This document shows positions 1 to 6,643 of a DNA stretch of 64,000 nt, piece by piece. Positions within the stretch are counted from its first letter, which is position 1, and each line of letters opens with the position of its first letter. Source of the stretch: UBA5018 sp044375975 (GTDB lineage: Bacteria; Cyanobacteriota; Cyanobacteriia; PCC-6307; Cyanobiaceae); contig JBILLQ010000005.1 of NCBI GenBank assembly GCA_044375975.1, positions 1-64,000 on the forward strand. The letters are read 5' to 3'. The position numbers were made by a program, and so were the translations under genes. The notes below the pieces were generated by a model that had not been told where the DNA came from, did no database searches, and saw only the letters and a list, made by a program, of their open reading frames with translations.

Positions 1-1
1 T

Positions 2-94
2 CGCGGCGTGCAGCGACGGCAGAAACAACCCTGGTTCACGCGGATTGAGCTACCGCCACGGCCACGCCAGCCCCAACTGCTGGCTGTCGCATGA
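2..94 (+). CDS. C-terminal end of an unidentified protein (partial)
   Basis: A frame open from the window edge ends at TGA 92-94 and gives about 30 residues. The peptide is basic and proline-rich and ends in QLLAVA. It contains PWFTRIELPPRPRQPQ, which has the look of a real C-terminus, but no family is recognised. A 12-bp stretch inside it (29-40) recurs at 2590-2601. It may equally be chance coding next to a decayed island. No start is visible because the window begins inside the frame. Confidence 0.25.
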   Translation, partial: RGVQRRQKQPWFTRIELPPRPRQPQLLAVA

Positions 95-981
95 CAGTCT
101 CTGAGTGAGATGTGTCGGGCAGCCAGGCTGCCTGCGCAGAGCAGCCGCGATCCGCTCTTCCAGCAGGGCTCGGCCCATGGGCTGCTGGCGATGATCACCA
201 CAGCCCGGCCGCGGCGGCGTGCAGGTGAATCTGTGCCAGCTAATCCCACGCCAGGGGAGCGAATCATCAGCTTTCCCCGTTACCCGGCCTACCAACCCAG
301 CGGCCTGGCCTGGCCTGGCTGGGGGATCTGTTCTACTGAGCGCAACCATCCGGAATTTCCGGATGGTTCGCCAAGCAGCTGGAGGATGCCGCAGCTGAGC
401 TCCAGCTGCGATTCCCTTGGTTCGCACCCATCACTCCCTACCCGCTGCATAGAGGGTCTTGCTCGATGCGGGGGTGTGGCCTAGATAGCGAATCGATCGA
501 GAGTTCGAGGTCTCCGATGTACTTGGCATTCGGGCTGGCAAGCCCTCTGGCCAGCGGCGGGTATAAAAGTCATATACGGAGCCAATGCTCCGTAATGTTG
601 CACAAGTGGAACAATGGTTTGGCGTTGCATGCTTGTCCGCCCGTGGATAGATCGAGGCCGCTCGCGATCTATCCACGGGCGGACAATGAGTGTGCAATTC
701 TTGATGCATGCAAGCAATGTGCTGCTGTATTATTCTGGCCAAGCGGCTACGGTTTACGAATAGAAGAAGCCTGCCGGGCGCAGTGATTCGCGCCCGGCTA
801 TGAAGGTCTTGATGTTCCGAAGTATCGAGCAAGGGTTCAAGTGAGCAGCAATGGCCTTGCGGCAACGCTGAGCCGAGCGAATGCGCGACATGTTACAAGA
901 TATTTCGATGGCTAAGTGCTAAAGGTGCAGTTCGTGGAGGCCTGATAGCAATGGTAGCGGTTCCCTTGAGGTACTTGATTA
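95..981. other. Spacer without a supported gene; several hairpins
   Basis: ORFs here are short, overlap on both strands and resemble no family I know, so none is called. The region holds three clean hairpins: 344-353 with 359-368 (10 bp, loop of 5), 576-582 with 587-593 (7 bp), and the long one listed separately at 633-686. It is probably decayed accessory DNA flanking the integron-like segment. Confidence 0.5.
633..686. repeat. Perfect 22-bp inverted repeat with 10-nt loop
   Basis: Arm 633-654 is the exact reverse complement of 665-686, with loop 655-664. A second, outer pair TTGCATGC (625-632) and GCATGCAA (706-713) is also complementary, so the structure is nested. There is no run of T after either arm, so it is not a standard intrinsic terminator. 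It could be a folded mobile-element end, a miniature repetitive element or a protein-binding palindrome. Only one copy is seen in this window. Confidence 0.75.
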
Positions 982-1470
982 ATGTCTGATCTTAAGCGAG
1001 TTACTCAGTCAGGCTGGAAAACTTTTCTCGATTTCCTCTGGGACGGTGGTTTTAGATCCACAATTGTGTTTTCCGTCACCTTAGGGGCCATTGTTATCAC
1101 AGTTGGTAGTGACAAGTTCTGCCGAGCAGTGCCTCGTGAGGTGCCTATACCTGTTGAGTCTATGACCTCAGCCAACCCTACACCTGCCGATCAACGGCCG
1201 GTTGCTGCGCCTAGAAAAACGGACGCGCCGATTCAAGCGGCCACCCAGCAAATTATCATGGTGTCTGCGCAGCCAAATCCCATCTGCGCTAAGTACTTTG
1301 AACTGGCCTTCATGGTAGTGGGCGGCTACCTTGGGCTTTCTACGCCTAAAAGTGTTCGAACAGGAAGCCAAGGCAGTAATTCCTCGGATTCTGAAGATAG
1401 GCTAAATGAAGCTGATGTCAACAAAAAACAACCAGAAAATCCTGTAATCCAACCCACTGAGCAACCATAA
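982..1470 (+). CDS. Hypothetical two-TM protein, unidentified
   Basis: 162 residues from ATG 982, preceded by GAGG about ten bases upstream. Hydrophobic segments lie at about residues 25-42 and 107-120. They are joined by a proline/threonine-rich linker that carries Cys47, with Cys102 just before the second segment. The tail after residue 121 is hydrophilic and rich in Ser, Asn, Glu and Gln. This layout (two helices, extended linker, polar tail) suggests a small inner-membrane protein with an exported middle part. No family is recognised and the neighbours give no function. Base use is AT-richer than in the core genes, consistent with acquired DNA. It may be a real gene of the island; expression is unknown. 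Confidence 0.55.
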   Translation: MSDLKRVTQSGWKTFLDFLWDGGFRSTIVFSVTLGAIVITVGSDKFCRAVPREVPIPVESMTSANPTPADQRPVAAPRKTDAPIQAATQQIIMVSAQPNPICAKYFELAFMVVGGYLGLSTPKSVRTGSQGSNSSDSEDRLNEADVNKKQPENPVIQPTEQP

Positions 1471-1651
1471 TCAAGCCCTCTGGCGACTGAGGCTTTGCGA
1501 TCAGGGCAATCTCCTGTGGTACCTCAGAGTGGGGTTGGCGATGCTTGAATTCCATCCGGTGACACGGATCAGCAACAACCTGGACCCCAGCAAGGCAGCC
1601 AACCCCCATCCGGAATTTCACACTGTGGCGGTGTTGCTTAGCTACAAGTAA
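1448..1651 (+). pseudogene. ORF remnant, no good start, unidentified
   Basis: The frame is open from 1448 (stop at 1445-1447) to TAA 1649-1651. It reads like ordinary protein, including GNLLWYLRVGLAMLEFHP and PHPEFHTVAVLLSYK, yet the only ATG (1541) would leave 36 residues and lacks a ribosome-binding site. It overlaps the end of the upstream ORF. I interpret it as the C-terminal remnant of a gene whose 5' part has been lost. The family is not recognised. Confidence 0.35.
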
Positions 1652-1899
1652 AGCGCGTTTGGATTGCTCTTACGCAAGCGAGCCGTGGAAAGATATTCCT
1701 AATTATTTTGCAATAATATTTCTTTGTTAATGAATTGATGGGACGCCTAATGTCCATGGCGTCGCCGGCCAGCGTATCGTTTGTGGTGGTAACGCAGGCG
1801 TCAGTCGCCCAGGTCTAACAGTGCCGGCGGATAGCTTACTGCTCGGTTTTAGTGGCTGTATAGGCGGCAGAGGCGACCGTAAGAAAGTGGTGGCCTTGA
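1652..1899. other. Spacer, AT-rich patch
   Basis: An AT-rich stretch at about 1695-1735 could hold a promoter, but no convincing hexamer pair can be singled out. No coding frame is supported. Confidence 0.4.
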
Positions 1900-2217
1900 T
1901 CGGATTGCCGACTTCAAGTTATTCATACCCTTGGCTACGTTGCTAGGCTGACCCGAATCCCCGATCCTGATGGGGACATTTCGGACTGGGAACGATTCGC
2001 CCACAGCATCAACGGCTACGAGGTTGCAGGATCGTTCGAAGCCTGTGCCGATCTTGCAAACAACGGCACAGCAAAAACGCTCACCGAGCTTCGCTGCGCC
2101 CTCTTCTTCGAGGCGAGGAGAATGCGACACTCCGGCGGCTTCGGGTCCGCAGAAGAGGTAATCAGGCAGCTGCTGCGCCGCATCCGGGAGAGGGTTCAGG
2201 CCGGCGAGGTCGATTGA
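1900..2217 (+). pseudogene. ORF remnant, about 105 codons, no start
   Basis: The frame is open from 1900 (stop 1897-1899) to TGA 2215-2217 with no ATG, GTG or TTG near its 5' end. The translation is protein-like: a DWERFAHSINGY segment, then LTELRCALFFEARRMRH and a basic C-terminal helix. From memory this resembles small conserved cyanobacterial hypothetical proteins with an LR-x-LFFE-x-RR core, but I cannot name one. Without a start it is most likely a 5'-truncated gene. It lies directly upstream of the recombinase remnant. Confidence 0.4.
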
Positions 2218-2286
2218 GTTTCAGCAGGGATTGGCTTGGTTCGTTCCCATGAAGCCCCGCCTTGGTGAATAGGAGGGCTTGCTTGA

Positions 2287-2550
2287 TGTGTGGGGGTGTG
2301 GGTGCGGGTGAATGATCTGGATTTCGAGCGGCGGGAGCTCACGGTGCGCGACGGCAAGGGCGGTAGGGACCGGCTGACGCTGCTGCCGCAAAGCCTGGTG
2401 GCTGGGTTGCACCCCCTCGGGGTACGCAGTCCAGCGGACATTGTGTAGCGCGTTGAACATGTGGTTATCGGACCCGTGAACCACGCTTATCTTGAGCAGA
2501 CCTGTCGCGAGACCGTATGCGGGATCAGGGCTATCAAAGACCTGCCGAGG
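2287..2550 (+). pseudogene. Tyrosine recombinase remnant, integron-integrase-like
   Basis: The frame 2287-2448 encodes VNDLDFERRELTVRD followed by GKGGRDRLTLLP. This matches the block around the catalytic beta-hairpin lysine of integron integrases and related site-specific tyrosine recombinases. About 75 bases past its stop, in a different frame (about 2520-2550), GIRAIKDLPR recalls the late (Y)DIRTIQ-(E)LLGH block of the same family. The N-terminal half, the HxxR box and the active-site tyrosine are not found, so the gene is frameshifted and dead. It runs in the same direction as the cassettes that follow, whereas the integrase gene of a textbook integron is divergent from them. Confidence 0.7.
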
Positions 2551-2605
2551 CCAGTTCGCCGTGGTTCACGGAAAGGAGGGGCTCACATGCCCTGGTTCAC
2601 GGAAC

Positions 2606-2625
2606 CACCTAAGAAAGCGTTAGAA
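2606..2625 (+). other. attI-like core site
   Basis: CACCTAAGAAAGCGTTAGAA ends in GTTAGAA, a near match to the GTTRRRY core (the last base is A instead of a pyrimidine). The preceding CCTAA plus A-rich stretch is like the end of the attI of class 1 integrons (CCTAAAACAAAGTTAGGC). No complementary RYYYAAC box lies upstream, which favours attI over attC. A Shine-Dalgarno-like GAGGAG with a three-codon ORF at 2645 follows. Confidence 0.45.
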
Positions 2626-2809
2626 TGAACTGAGGAGATTCACTATGAACCAGTGATCCGGCATTCATGGCTATGCTCTGTGGATTCATTGAGCTCATTT
2701 AAGTTAAATAGAAATGACAGGTAAGAGATAAGGCAGTGGCAGAGGCTTCAAGCCGTCCGGACAGGGTAAGGGCGCAAAGCCTGATGGGAGCACAAATGCA
2801 GATCAAATT

Positions 2810-3676
2810 TTGCGTGCTTTAACCTTGGTGCCAGAAATAGACAGGAGGAGATATCTCCGAAGCCAGAGGTTGCCTCTTGCACTTTATAAATTTAAAAGTG
2901 TTAATACGGAGAAGCCGCATATTCTTGAAGACATCATAGTAAACTCTAGGTTATACCTAAGCAGCCCTCAGTCGTTTAACGATCTTTTTGACATGAAACC
3001 CCACGCGACGGTTGAAGGTGATCTGTCAACTCTACTGGCAAAGATAGACTCACTGCCTGCACCGTCTCAAATGGCCAAACAAGATGCGATTAATAGAGCA
3101 CAAGCAGTCTGGCGAGAGCATGGCGCAGATGGCATTGCAAAGGAATACAGAGTAAAAGAGAATATTGAGAGTTTGTTCGCGAACACAGGTATTTTTTGTT
3201 TTAGTTCAGTCTCTTCTGAGGCATCAAGGGTCACTGGGCCTCGAAATAATCTTATGTGGAGTCACTATGGCGATAGCCACAGAGGGGTATGCTTGCAGTT
3301 CCAAGTTAGCAAAGATCCCCAAATACTCCAGCGTTTGGTAAGAGTTCAATATTCGGACGAGTATCCAACAATTAACTGGCTTTCCCCGAGAGCCGAAGAT
3401 GAATTCGGGTTTGCCGCCACGAACAAGCAGGCTTCCTGGTCATATGAGCATGAATGGAGACATGTTCAGTTGAATTCTGCCAGAACATATCTGCGCTTTA
3501 ATCCATGCCTCCTAACGGGAATCATACTTGGCGCTAAAATAACAGAGGAGTCAATCGAAGAGATTAACAGAATAATGAGAATGCGTGCTGAGTCGGGCTC
3601 GCCGCCGCTAAGAGTTTACTGTGCTCAGACCGATCAAGCTTCATACAAAATTAGAGTTCTCCGAAGGTCTTCTTAG
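2810..3676 (+). CDS. DUF2971 family protein (cassette gene)
   Basis: 288 residues. DUF2971 hallmarks are visible: LYKF near residue 25, FNDLFD (56-61), the WSHYGDSHRGVCLQF block (150-164) and YEHEWRHV (212-219). The biochemical function of the family is not established; members often sit in mobile or defence-rich DNA. The start is uncertain. TTG 2810 is the only candidate in the open frame and has no nearby ribosome-binding site, yet the frame stays open upstream to 2732. Just before that, ATG 2714 is in frame but hits TAA at 2729. A nonsense change near the N-terminus is therefore possible, although the domain itself starts later. The stop lies nine bases before the attC-like site, as expected of a cassette ORF. 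Codon use is AT-rich. Confidence 0.8.
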   Translation: MRALTLVPEIDRRRYLRSQRLPLALYKFKSVNTEKPHILEDIIVNSRLYLSSPQSFNDLFDMKPHATVEGDLSTLLAKIDSLPAPSQMAKQDAINRAQAVWREHGADGIAKEYRVKENIESLFANTGIFCFSSVSSEASRVTGPRNNLMWSHYGDSHRGVCLQFQVSKDPQILQRLVRVQYSDEYPTINWLSPRAEDEFGFAATNKQASWSYEHEWRHVQLNSARTYLRFNPCLLTGIILGAKITEESIEEINRIMRMRAESGSPPLRVYCAQTDQASYKIRVLRRSS

Positions 3677-3684
3677 CGTTGTCA

Positions 3685-3769
3685 TTCTAACATCAAGATA
3701 CAGAAGACGGGAGCTGAAGATATCTTCTCTTTCAGGGCCACTGCCCTCTTCTGATCTTGAGCGTTAGAT
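3685..3769 (+). other. attC-like cassette recombination site
   Basis: The left box TTCTAAC (3685-3691) and right box GTTAGAT (3763-3769) pair over six bases (3686-3691 with 3763-3768), keeping the conserved AAC and GTT triplets. After an unpaired spacer (3692 versus 3761-3762), 3693-3699 pairs with 3754-3760. After a single extrahelical A (3700), 3701-3707 pairs with 3747-3753. After one more bulge (C3708), 3709-3711 pairs with 3744-3746. R and L boxes, a central spacer and one-sided bulged bases within 85 bp are the defining architecture of attC sites. Confidence 0.8.
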
Positions 3770-3869
3770 GGACAAAACAGCCAAATTAATCGAATGCATT
3801 TCTGAAATGTCAGCCAACCGTATTCCTGCTCCCATGCTTCTTGTCGCGAAGTCGCTGGTGGGGCTATGA
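3768..3869 (+). CDS. 33-residue ORF leading the HEPN unit
   Basis: ATG 3768 overlaps the last bases of the attC core (GTTAGATG), and the TGA at 3867-3869 overlaps the ATG of the next gene as ATGA. The peptide begins MDKTAKLIECISEM and ends PMLLVAKSLVGL. It has an amphipathic first half and a hydrophobic C-terminus. It is too short for a family call. The exact stop-start coupling on both junctions of this unit argues that it is translated, as a leader that brings ribosomes to the next gene or as a functional micropeptide. The ribosome-binding site is weak. Confidence 0.45.
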   Translation: MDKTAKLIECISEMSANRIPAPMLLVAKSLVGL

Positions 3870-4168
3870 TGTCGTTAAGTGGTGGCAGAACTCGCATGGA
3901 CTCAATTGCAGCCGACGTGCTTGAGCGATTAACGGATGCTTCAGGCTTGGGCCCAGATGTACAGGAAATTCGAGCAGATATTCAAGCCAACGAAGAAGGC
4001 AGTGAGTCTGTTATGGTATCAGTCGGCCTGGTGTCTTCGTTTGACATTGACAAGCCAAGTGCAGATGTTGGCCGAAAACTTAATTCTATTGCCTCGGCTA
4101 TCCGAGCAAGAAGTGAAGATCTTCGGGTCTCGGCTGTAATCTCCTTCTATAAGCAGGAGCAAGCTTGA
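3866..4168 (+). CDS. Unidentified 100-residue partner of the HEPN protein
   Basis: Starts at ATG 3866 inside the stop of the 33-codon ORF. A second methionine follows at once, and a third (3896, MDSIAADVLERL) is an alternative start. The N-terminal half is an acidic helix. The middle (about residues 47-62, SVMVSVGLVSSFDIDK) looks like a beta-hairpin, and the end is a helix plus strand (about 68-97). It ends in TTGA shared with the HEPN gene, so the two must be co-translated. I know no family for it. Position and acidity fit an antitoxin or a regulatory subunit, but that is inference. It is not a minimal nucleotidyltransferase of the usual HEPN-MNT type, because no GSxxxG-type loop is present. 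Confidence 0.7.
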   Translation: MMSLSGGRTRMDSIAADVLERLTDASGLGPDVQEIRADIQANEEGSESVMVSVGLVSSFDIDKPSADVGRKLNSIASAIRARSEDLRVSAVISFYKQEQA

Positions 4169-4665
4169 CCCTCGCCGCTGATCTGCTCAAGCAGGCCGAG
4201 CGCCTTGCCAAGCTTGAGCGGAAACGACCCAAGCAAGCCTCGCTACGTAGATCTGTTTCCTCAGCTTACTACTCTCTTTTTCATCTACTTATCGAAGAGG
4301 GTGCCAGAATTATAACAACTGACATTCCACTGTGCCCATACATCGCACGCGTGTATCAGCATGGAGACATTAAAAAGATTTGCGAGGTAGTATCCAGGCC
4401 GCTTACGCATAATAGCCACTGGCTTGGTAAATTTTTTGAGTTTCCAATTGATCCAGATTTGATTTCAGTTTGCCAAGCCTTCATGGATCTTCAAGAGCTT
4501 AGGCATAGTGCCGACTATGACTTGTCTCGAATATTTAAGAAGTCAGAGGCAATTGGTGTGGTCAGTCGCGCACTTGCGGCCCATGAAGACTGGAAGAAAG
4601 TGCGAAATGCTAAGAATGCAAAATTGCTATTACTTGCTTCCGCTAAGATACTTGTAAATCGATGA
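4165..4665 (+). CDS. HEPN-domain protein (UPF0332-like), possible RNase toxin
   Basis: 166 residues from TTG 4165, which overlaps the previous TGA as TTGA. AGGAG at 4154-4158 is well spaced. The fold signature is that of helical HEPN proteins: RRSVSSAYYSLFHLL (about 28-42), where an aromatic AYY and FH pack the first long helix, and LRHSADYD (112-119) in the last helix, as in UPF0332-type members. Arg29, His40, His66 and Arg113-His114 are candidate active-site residues; a textbook R-x4-6-H box is not obvious. Known: HEPN proteins act as RNases in toxin-antitoxin, abortive infection and CRISPR systems. Inferred: with its tightly overlapped partner this forms a toxin-antitoxin-like module carried by an integron cassette. 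Confidence 0.75.
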   Translation: MTLAADLLKQAERLAKLERKRPKQASLRRSVSSAYYSLFHLLIEEGARIITTDIPLCPYIARVYQHGDIKKICEVVSRPLTHNSHWLGKFFEFPIDPDLISVCQAFMDLQELRHSADYDLSRIFKKSEAIGVVSRALAAHEDWKKVRNAKNAKLLLLASAKILVNR

Positions 4666-4832
4666 TCTGAGACTCGGTGCGTGCGCCAATGATGCCGTTT
4701 GGGAAGCCATTCATGTGGGCAGGCCGCCACGATCTCTCTGCTTCGCCACCCCAGGCTCCCTACCTGCCACTCATGGCAAGCATTATCTCAAATGCCCACT
4801 AGCCATGCCCCACGCTCCCCAGCGCCCCCTCC
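4666..4832. other. Spacer at the island-core boundary
   Basis: No attC boxes or coding frame are visible. Base use changes from AT-rich to GC-rich here, so the junction between acquired DNA and the core chromosome lies within this stretch. Confidence 0.4.
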
Positions 4833-5768
4833 TCACCCAGCAAACCACCGCGCCAGCGCCGACACATCCTCCTCCCCATGACCCGCCGCCATCAGCGCCT
4901 CTTCGATTGCGGCCACTTTTTCGCTTATCGGCAGTTGTAGTCCGGTTTCGGCGGCGGCGGCTAGGGCGATGGCCAGGTCTTTGCGGTGCAGTGCCAGCTT
5001 GAAGCCCAGCGGATAATTATTGGAGAGCATGTTGGCGGCGCGGTGCTTCAGGGCCCAGGAGCCGGCTGCGCCATCGCCTAGGGCTGCGCACACCTGCTGC
5101 ATCGGTAGTCCTAGCCGTTGGCCCAGGGCCATGGCTTCCGCCACCGCTGCGTAGCTGCCTGCCACCAGCACCTGATTCACTGCCTTCACCCGCTGGCCCG
5201 CACCCACCGCTCCGAAGCGGCTGATGCGGCTGCCCACTGCGGCCAGCAGCGGCCGGGCCCGCTCCAGATCCTCGGCGGCGCCGCCCACCAGCACTGAGAG
5301 GGTGCCGGCTTTGGCCCCCTCGGTGCCGCCGGTTACCGGGGCATCGAGATAGGCCACGCCCCGCTGCGCCAGCTCACTGGCTAGGGCTTCACTGGTGGCG
5401 GGGGCGATGGTGGAAAAGTCGATCACCAGGCTGCCGGCGGCCAGGCCGTGGATGGCGGCAGCTGGACCCTCGATCAACACCTTGCGTACGGCGTTGTCGT
5501 CGCTGAGGCAGAGGCAGAGCAGGGGGGCGGCGGCGGCTGCTGCTGCCGGGGTGGTCGCCCGCTGGGCCCCCTGCTGGGCCAGGGGGGCTTCCCGCTGGCG
5601 ATTGCGGTTGTGCACTGTTAGGGCAAAGCCCGCCTGCAGCAGGTTGCTGGCCATCGGCGCACCGAGGGCGCCAAGGCCAATGAAGCCAACTTGTTGCTGA
5701 TGTTTGGGTTGCTGCTGATCAGGCTGTTGCTGATCAGGTTGTTGCTGTTCAGGCCCGCTCAAAAGCAA
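4833..5768 (-). CDS. 3-hydroxyisobutyrate dehydrogenase-like NAD(P) oxidoreductase
   Basis: 311 residues of the beta-hydroxyacid dehydrogenase family, which oxidises 3-hydroxy acids or reduces (succinic) semialdehydes with NAD(P). Visible are the Rossmann motif VGFIGLGALGAPMASNLL (27-44), the substrate signature DAPVTGG (142-148) and the catalytic lysine K195 in GQRVKAVNQ. Cyanobacterial members are often glyoxylate/succinic semialdehyde reductases; the substrate cannot be set from sequence. The start overlaps the end of chlM by 20 bases on the same strand, suggesting coupling. The first 26 residues are an odd Gln/Pro tract made by a 15-bp tandem repeat (5708-5752) and are absent from typical members, so the true fold begins at Val27. 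Confidence 0.85.
   Translation of the reverse strand: MLLSGPEQQQPDQQQPDQQQPKHQQQVGFIGLGALGAPMASNLLQAGFALTVHNRNRQREAPLAQQGAQRATTPAAAAAAAPLLCLCLSDDNAVRKVLIEGPAAAIHGLAAGSLVIDFSTIAPATSEALASELAQRGVAYLDAPVTGGTEGAKAGTLSVLVGGAAEDLERARPLLAAVGSRISRFGAVGAGQRVKAVNQVLVAGSYAAVAEAMALGQRLGLPMQQVCAALGDGAAGSWALKHRAANMLSNNYPLGFKLALHRKDLAIALAAAAETGLQLPISEKVAAIEEALMAAGHGEEDVSALARWFAG
5708..5752. repeat. 15-bp tandem repeat, 3 units
   Basis: Units 5708-5722, 5723-5737 and 5738-5752 differ by a few bases. Read on the minus strand they encode Q-Q-P-D-Q at the N-terminus of the dehydrogenase; the last unit overlaps the 3' end of chlM. The unit is not found elsewhere in the window. Confidence 0.8.
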
Positions 5769-6516
5769 TCAAGCGAGAGAAATAAAATGGTGCCTGGTTG
5801 AGGCTGCGGCGCACGGGACGGAAGCCGGCGGCCTCGGCGGCGGCCACTATGCCCGCCTCCCTCAGGGTGTAGGCCCGGGTGGTTTTGCTGGGGCCGGGGA
5901 ATAGTTGGCCGATGCCCTTGAGCAGGGCCAGCAGCGGCGTGTAGGGGGCAAAGCTCACAATCAAATGCTTTTCGGCCATCGAGGCCAGGTGATTCACCAT
6001 CCCTTCCGCCAGTTGTTGGGGGTAGTGAATAAATACATCCAGGCAGATCACCGTTTCATAGCTACCGCTGAGGCTCTCCAGATCGGAGCTGGTGAATTCC
6101 AGTTGGTCGCTGCTGATCGATGCTTCGGTGGCGCGGCGGCTGGCCTCGGCCACCATCGCCGCCGACAGGTCGCTGGCGGCGATGCGGCCGGCGCCGAGTT
6201 GGGCCAGGGGGATGCTCAAGCTGCCCACGCCACAGCCGGCATCGCAGAAGCTGCGACCGGCCAGGTTGCCCTGCTCCCCCAGCCAGGTCAATACATTATC
6301 TACGGTTTTTTGATGGCCAATACGGATATTGCGCTGAACCTTGTTTACATCCTCGCTATCGCTATAGATGCGGTTCCAGCGCTCGAAGCCAGTGGTTTCG
6401 AAATAGCCTTTTACCTCGGCTTTCTCCGCATCCGCCTGCCCGCTGCCGGAGTTCGCGGTGGCCTGGCTCGTGGGGCTGGGATCAACCAGTGGATCCAGCT
6501 GGGGTTCAGGGGCCAT
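5749..6516 (-). CDS. chlM: Magnesium protoporphyrin IX O-methyltransferase
   Basis: 255 residues. Transfers a methyl group from S-adenosylmethionine to Mg-protoporphyrin IX, an early committed step of chlorophyll synthesis. The SAM-binding motif I is DAGCGVGS (92-99). The following CLDVFIHYP and the preceding YFETTGFERWNRIYSD block (38-53) are characteristic of ChlM/BchM. The length fits the family, with a somewhat long variable N-terminus of about 35 residues rich in Pro, Ser and Ala. It lies downstream of nagA on the same strand, with a repeat-filled 90-base gap, and its 3' end overlaps the dehydrogenase gene. Confidence 0.93.
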   Translation of the reverse strand: MAPEPQLDPLVDPSPTSQATANSGSGQADAEKAEVKGYFETTGFERWNRIYSDSEDVNKVQRNIRIGHQKTVDNVLTWLGEQGNLAGRSFCDAGCGVGSLSIPLAQLGAGRIAASDLSAAMVAEASRRATEASISSDQLEFTSSDLESLSGSYETVICLDVFIHYPQQLAEGMVNHLASMAEKHLIVSFAPYTPLLALLKGIGQLFPGPSKTTRAYTLREAGIVAAAEAAGFRPVRRSLNQAPFYFSRLIAFERA

Positions 6517-6562
6517 CGGCGGTGGGGAATTGCGCCGGATCCTAGGCAGTGTGCAGGGGGCA

Positions 6563-6643
6563 AGCCAGCTCTCGCCAGCTCAGGCAGTTCAGCCAGGGTG
6601 GCCAGCTCAGCCAGGGTTGCCAGGGCTGCCAAGGCTGTCGCTG
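6563..6643. repeat. 9-bp degenerate tandem repeat, about 9 units
   Basis: Units such as CAGCCAGGG, TGGCCAGCT and TTGCCAGGG run from 6563 to 6643. The array spans the nagA stop codon (6607), so the last residues of NagA (GSPGNPG) are made by the repeat, and it fills most of the spacer before chlM. Confidence 0.65.

Larger units (their letters stand above)
2287..4665 (+). mobile_element. Decayed integron-like segment with two gene cassettes
   Basis: The order is recombinase remnant (2287-2550), attI-like core (2606-2625), DUF2971 gene, attC-like hairpin (3685-3769), then the three-ORF HEPN unit. If crossovers fall after the G of each core GTT, cassette 1 spans about 2620-3763 and cassette 2 begins at 3764. 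No second attC is seen after 4665, so the right end is truncated or degenerate. Known: integron cassettes are usually one short ORF plus attC. Inferred: this is a fossil integron carrying accessory or defence genes. Confidence 0.65.

Noticed and set aside
431..865. 144-codon minus-strand frame across the 22-bp inverted repeat
   Set aside because: Overlapped by an equally long plus-strand frame, no ribosome-binding site, and the translation mirrors the palindrome.
1813..1819. GTCTAAC, a match to the attC left box
   Set aside because: No complementary GTTAGAC-type box follows within 150 bases, so it is not an attC site.
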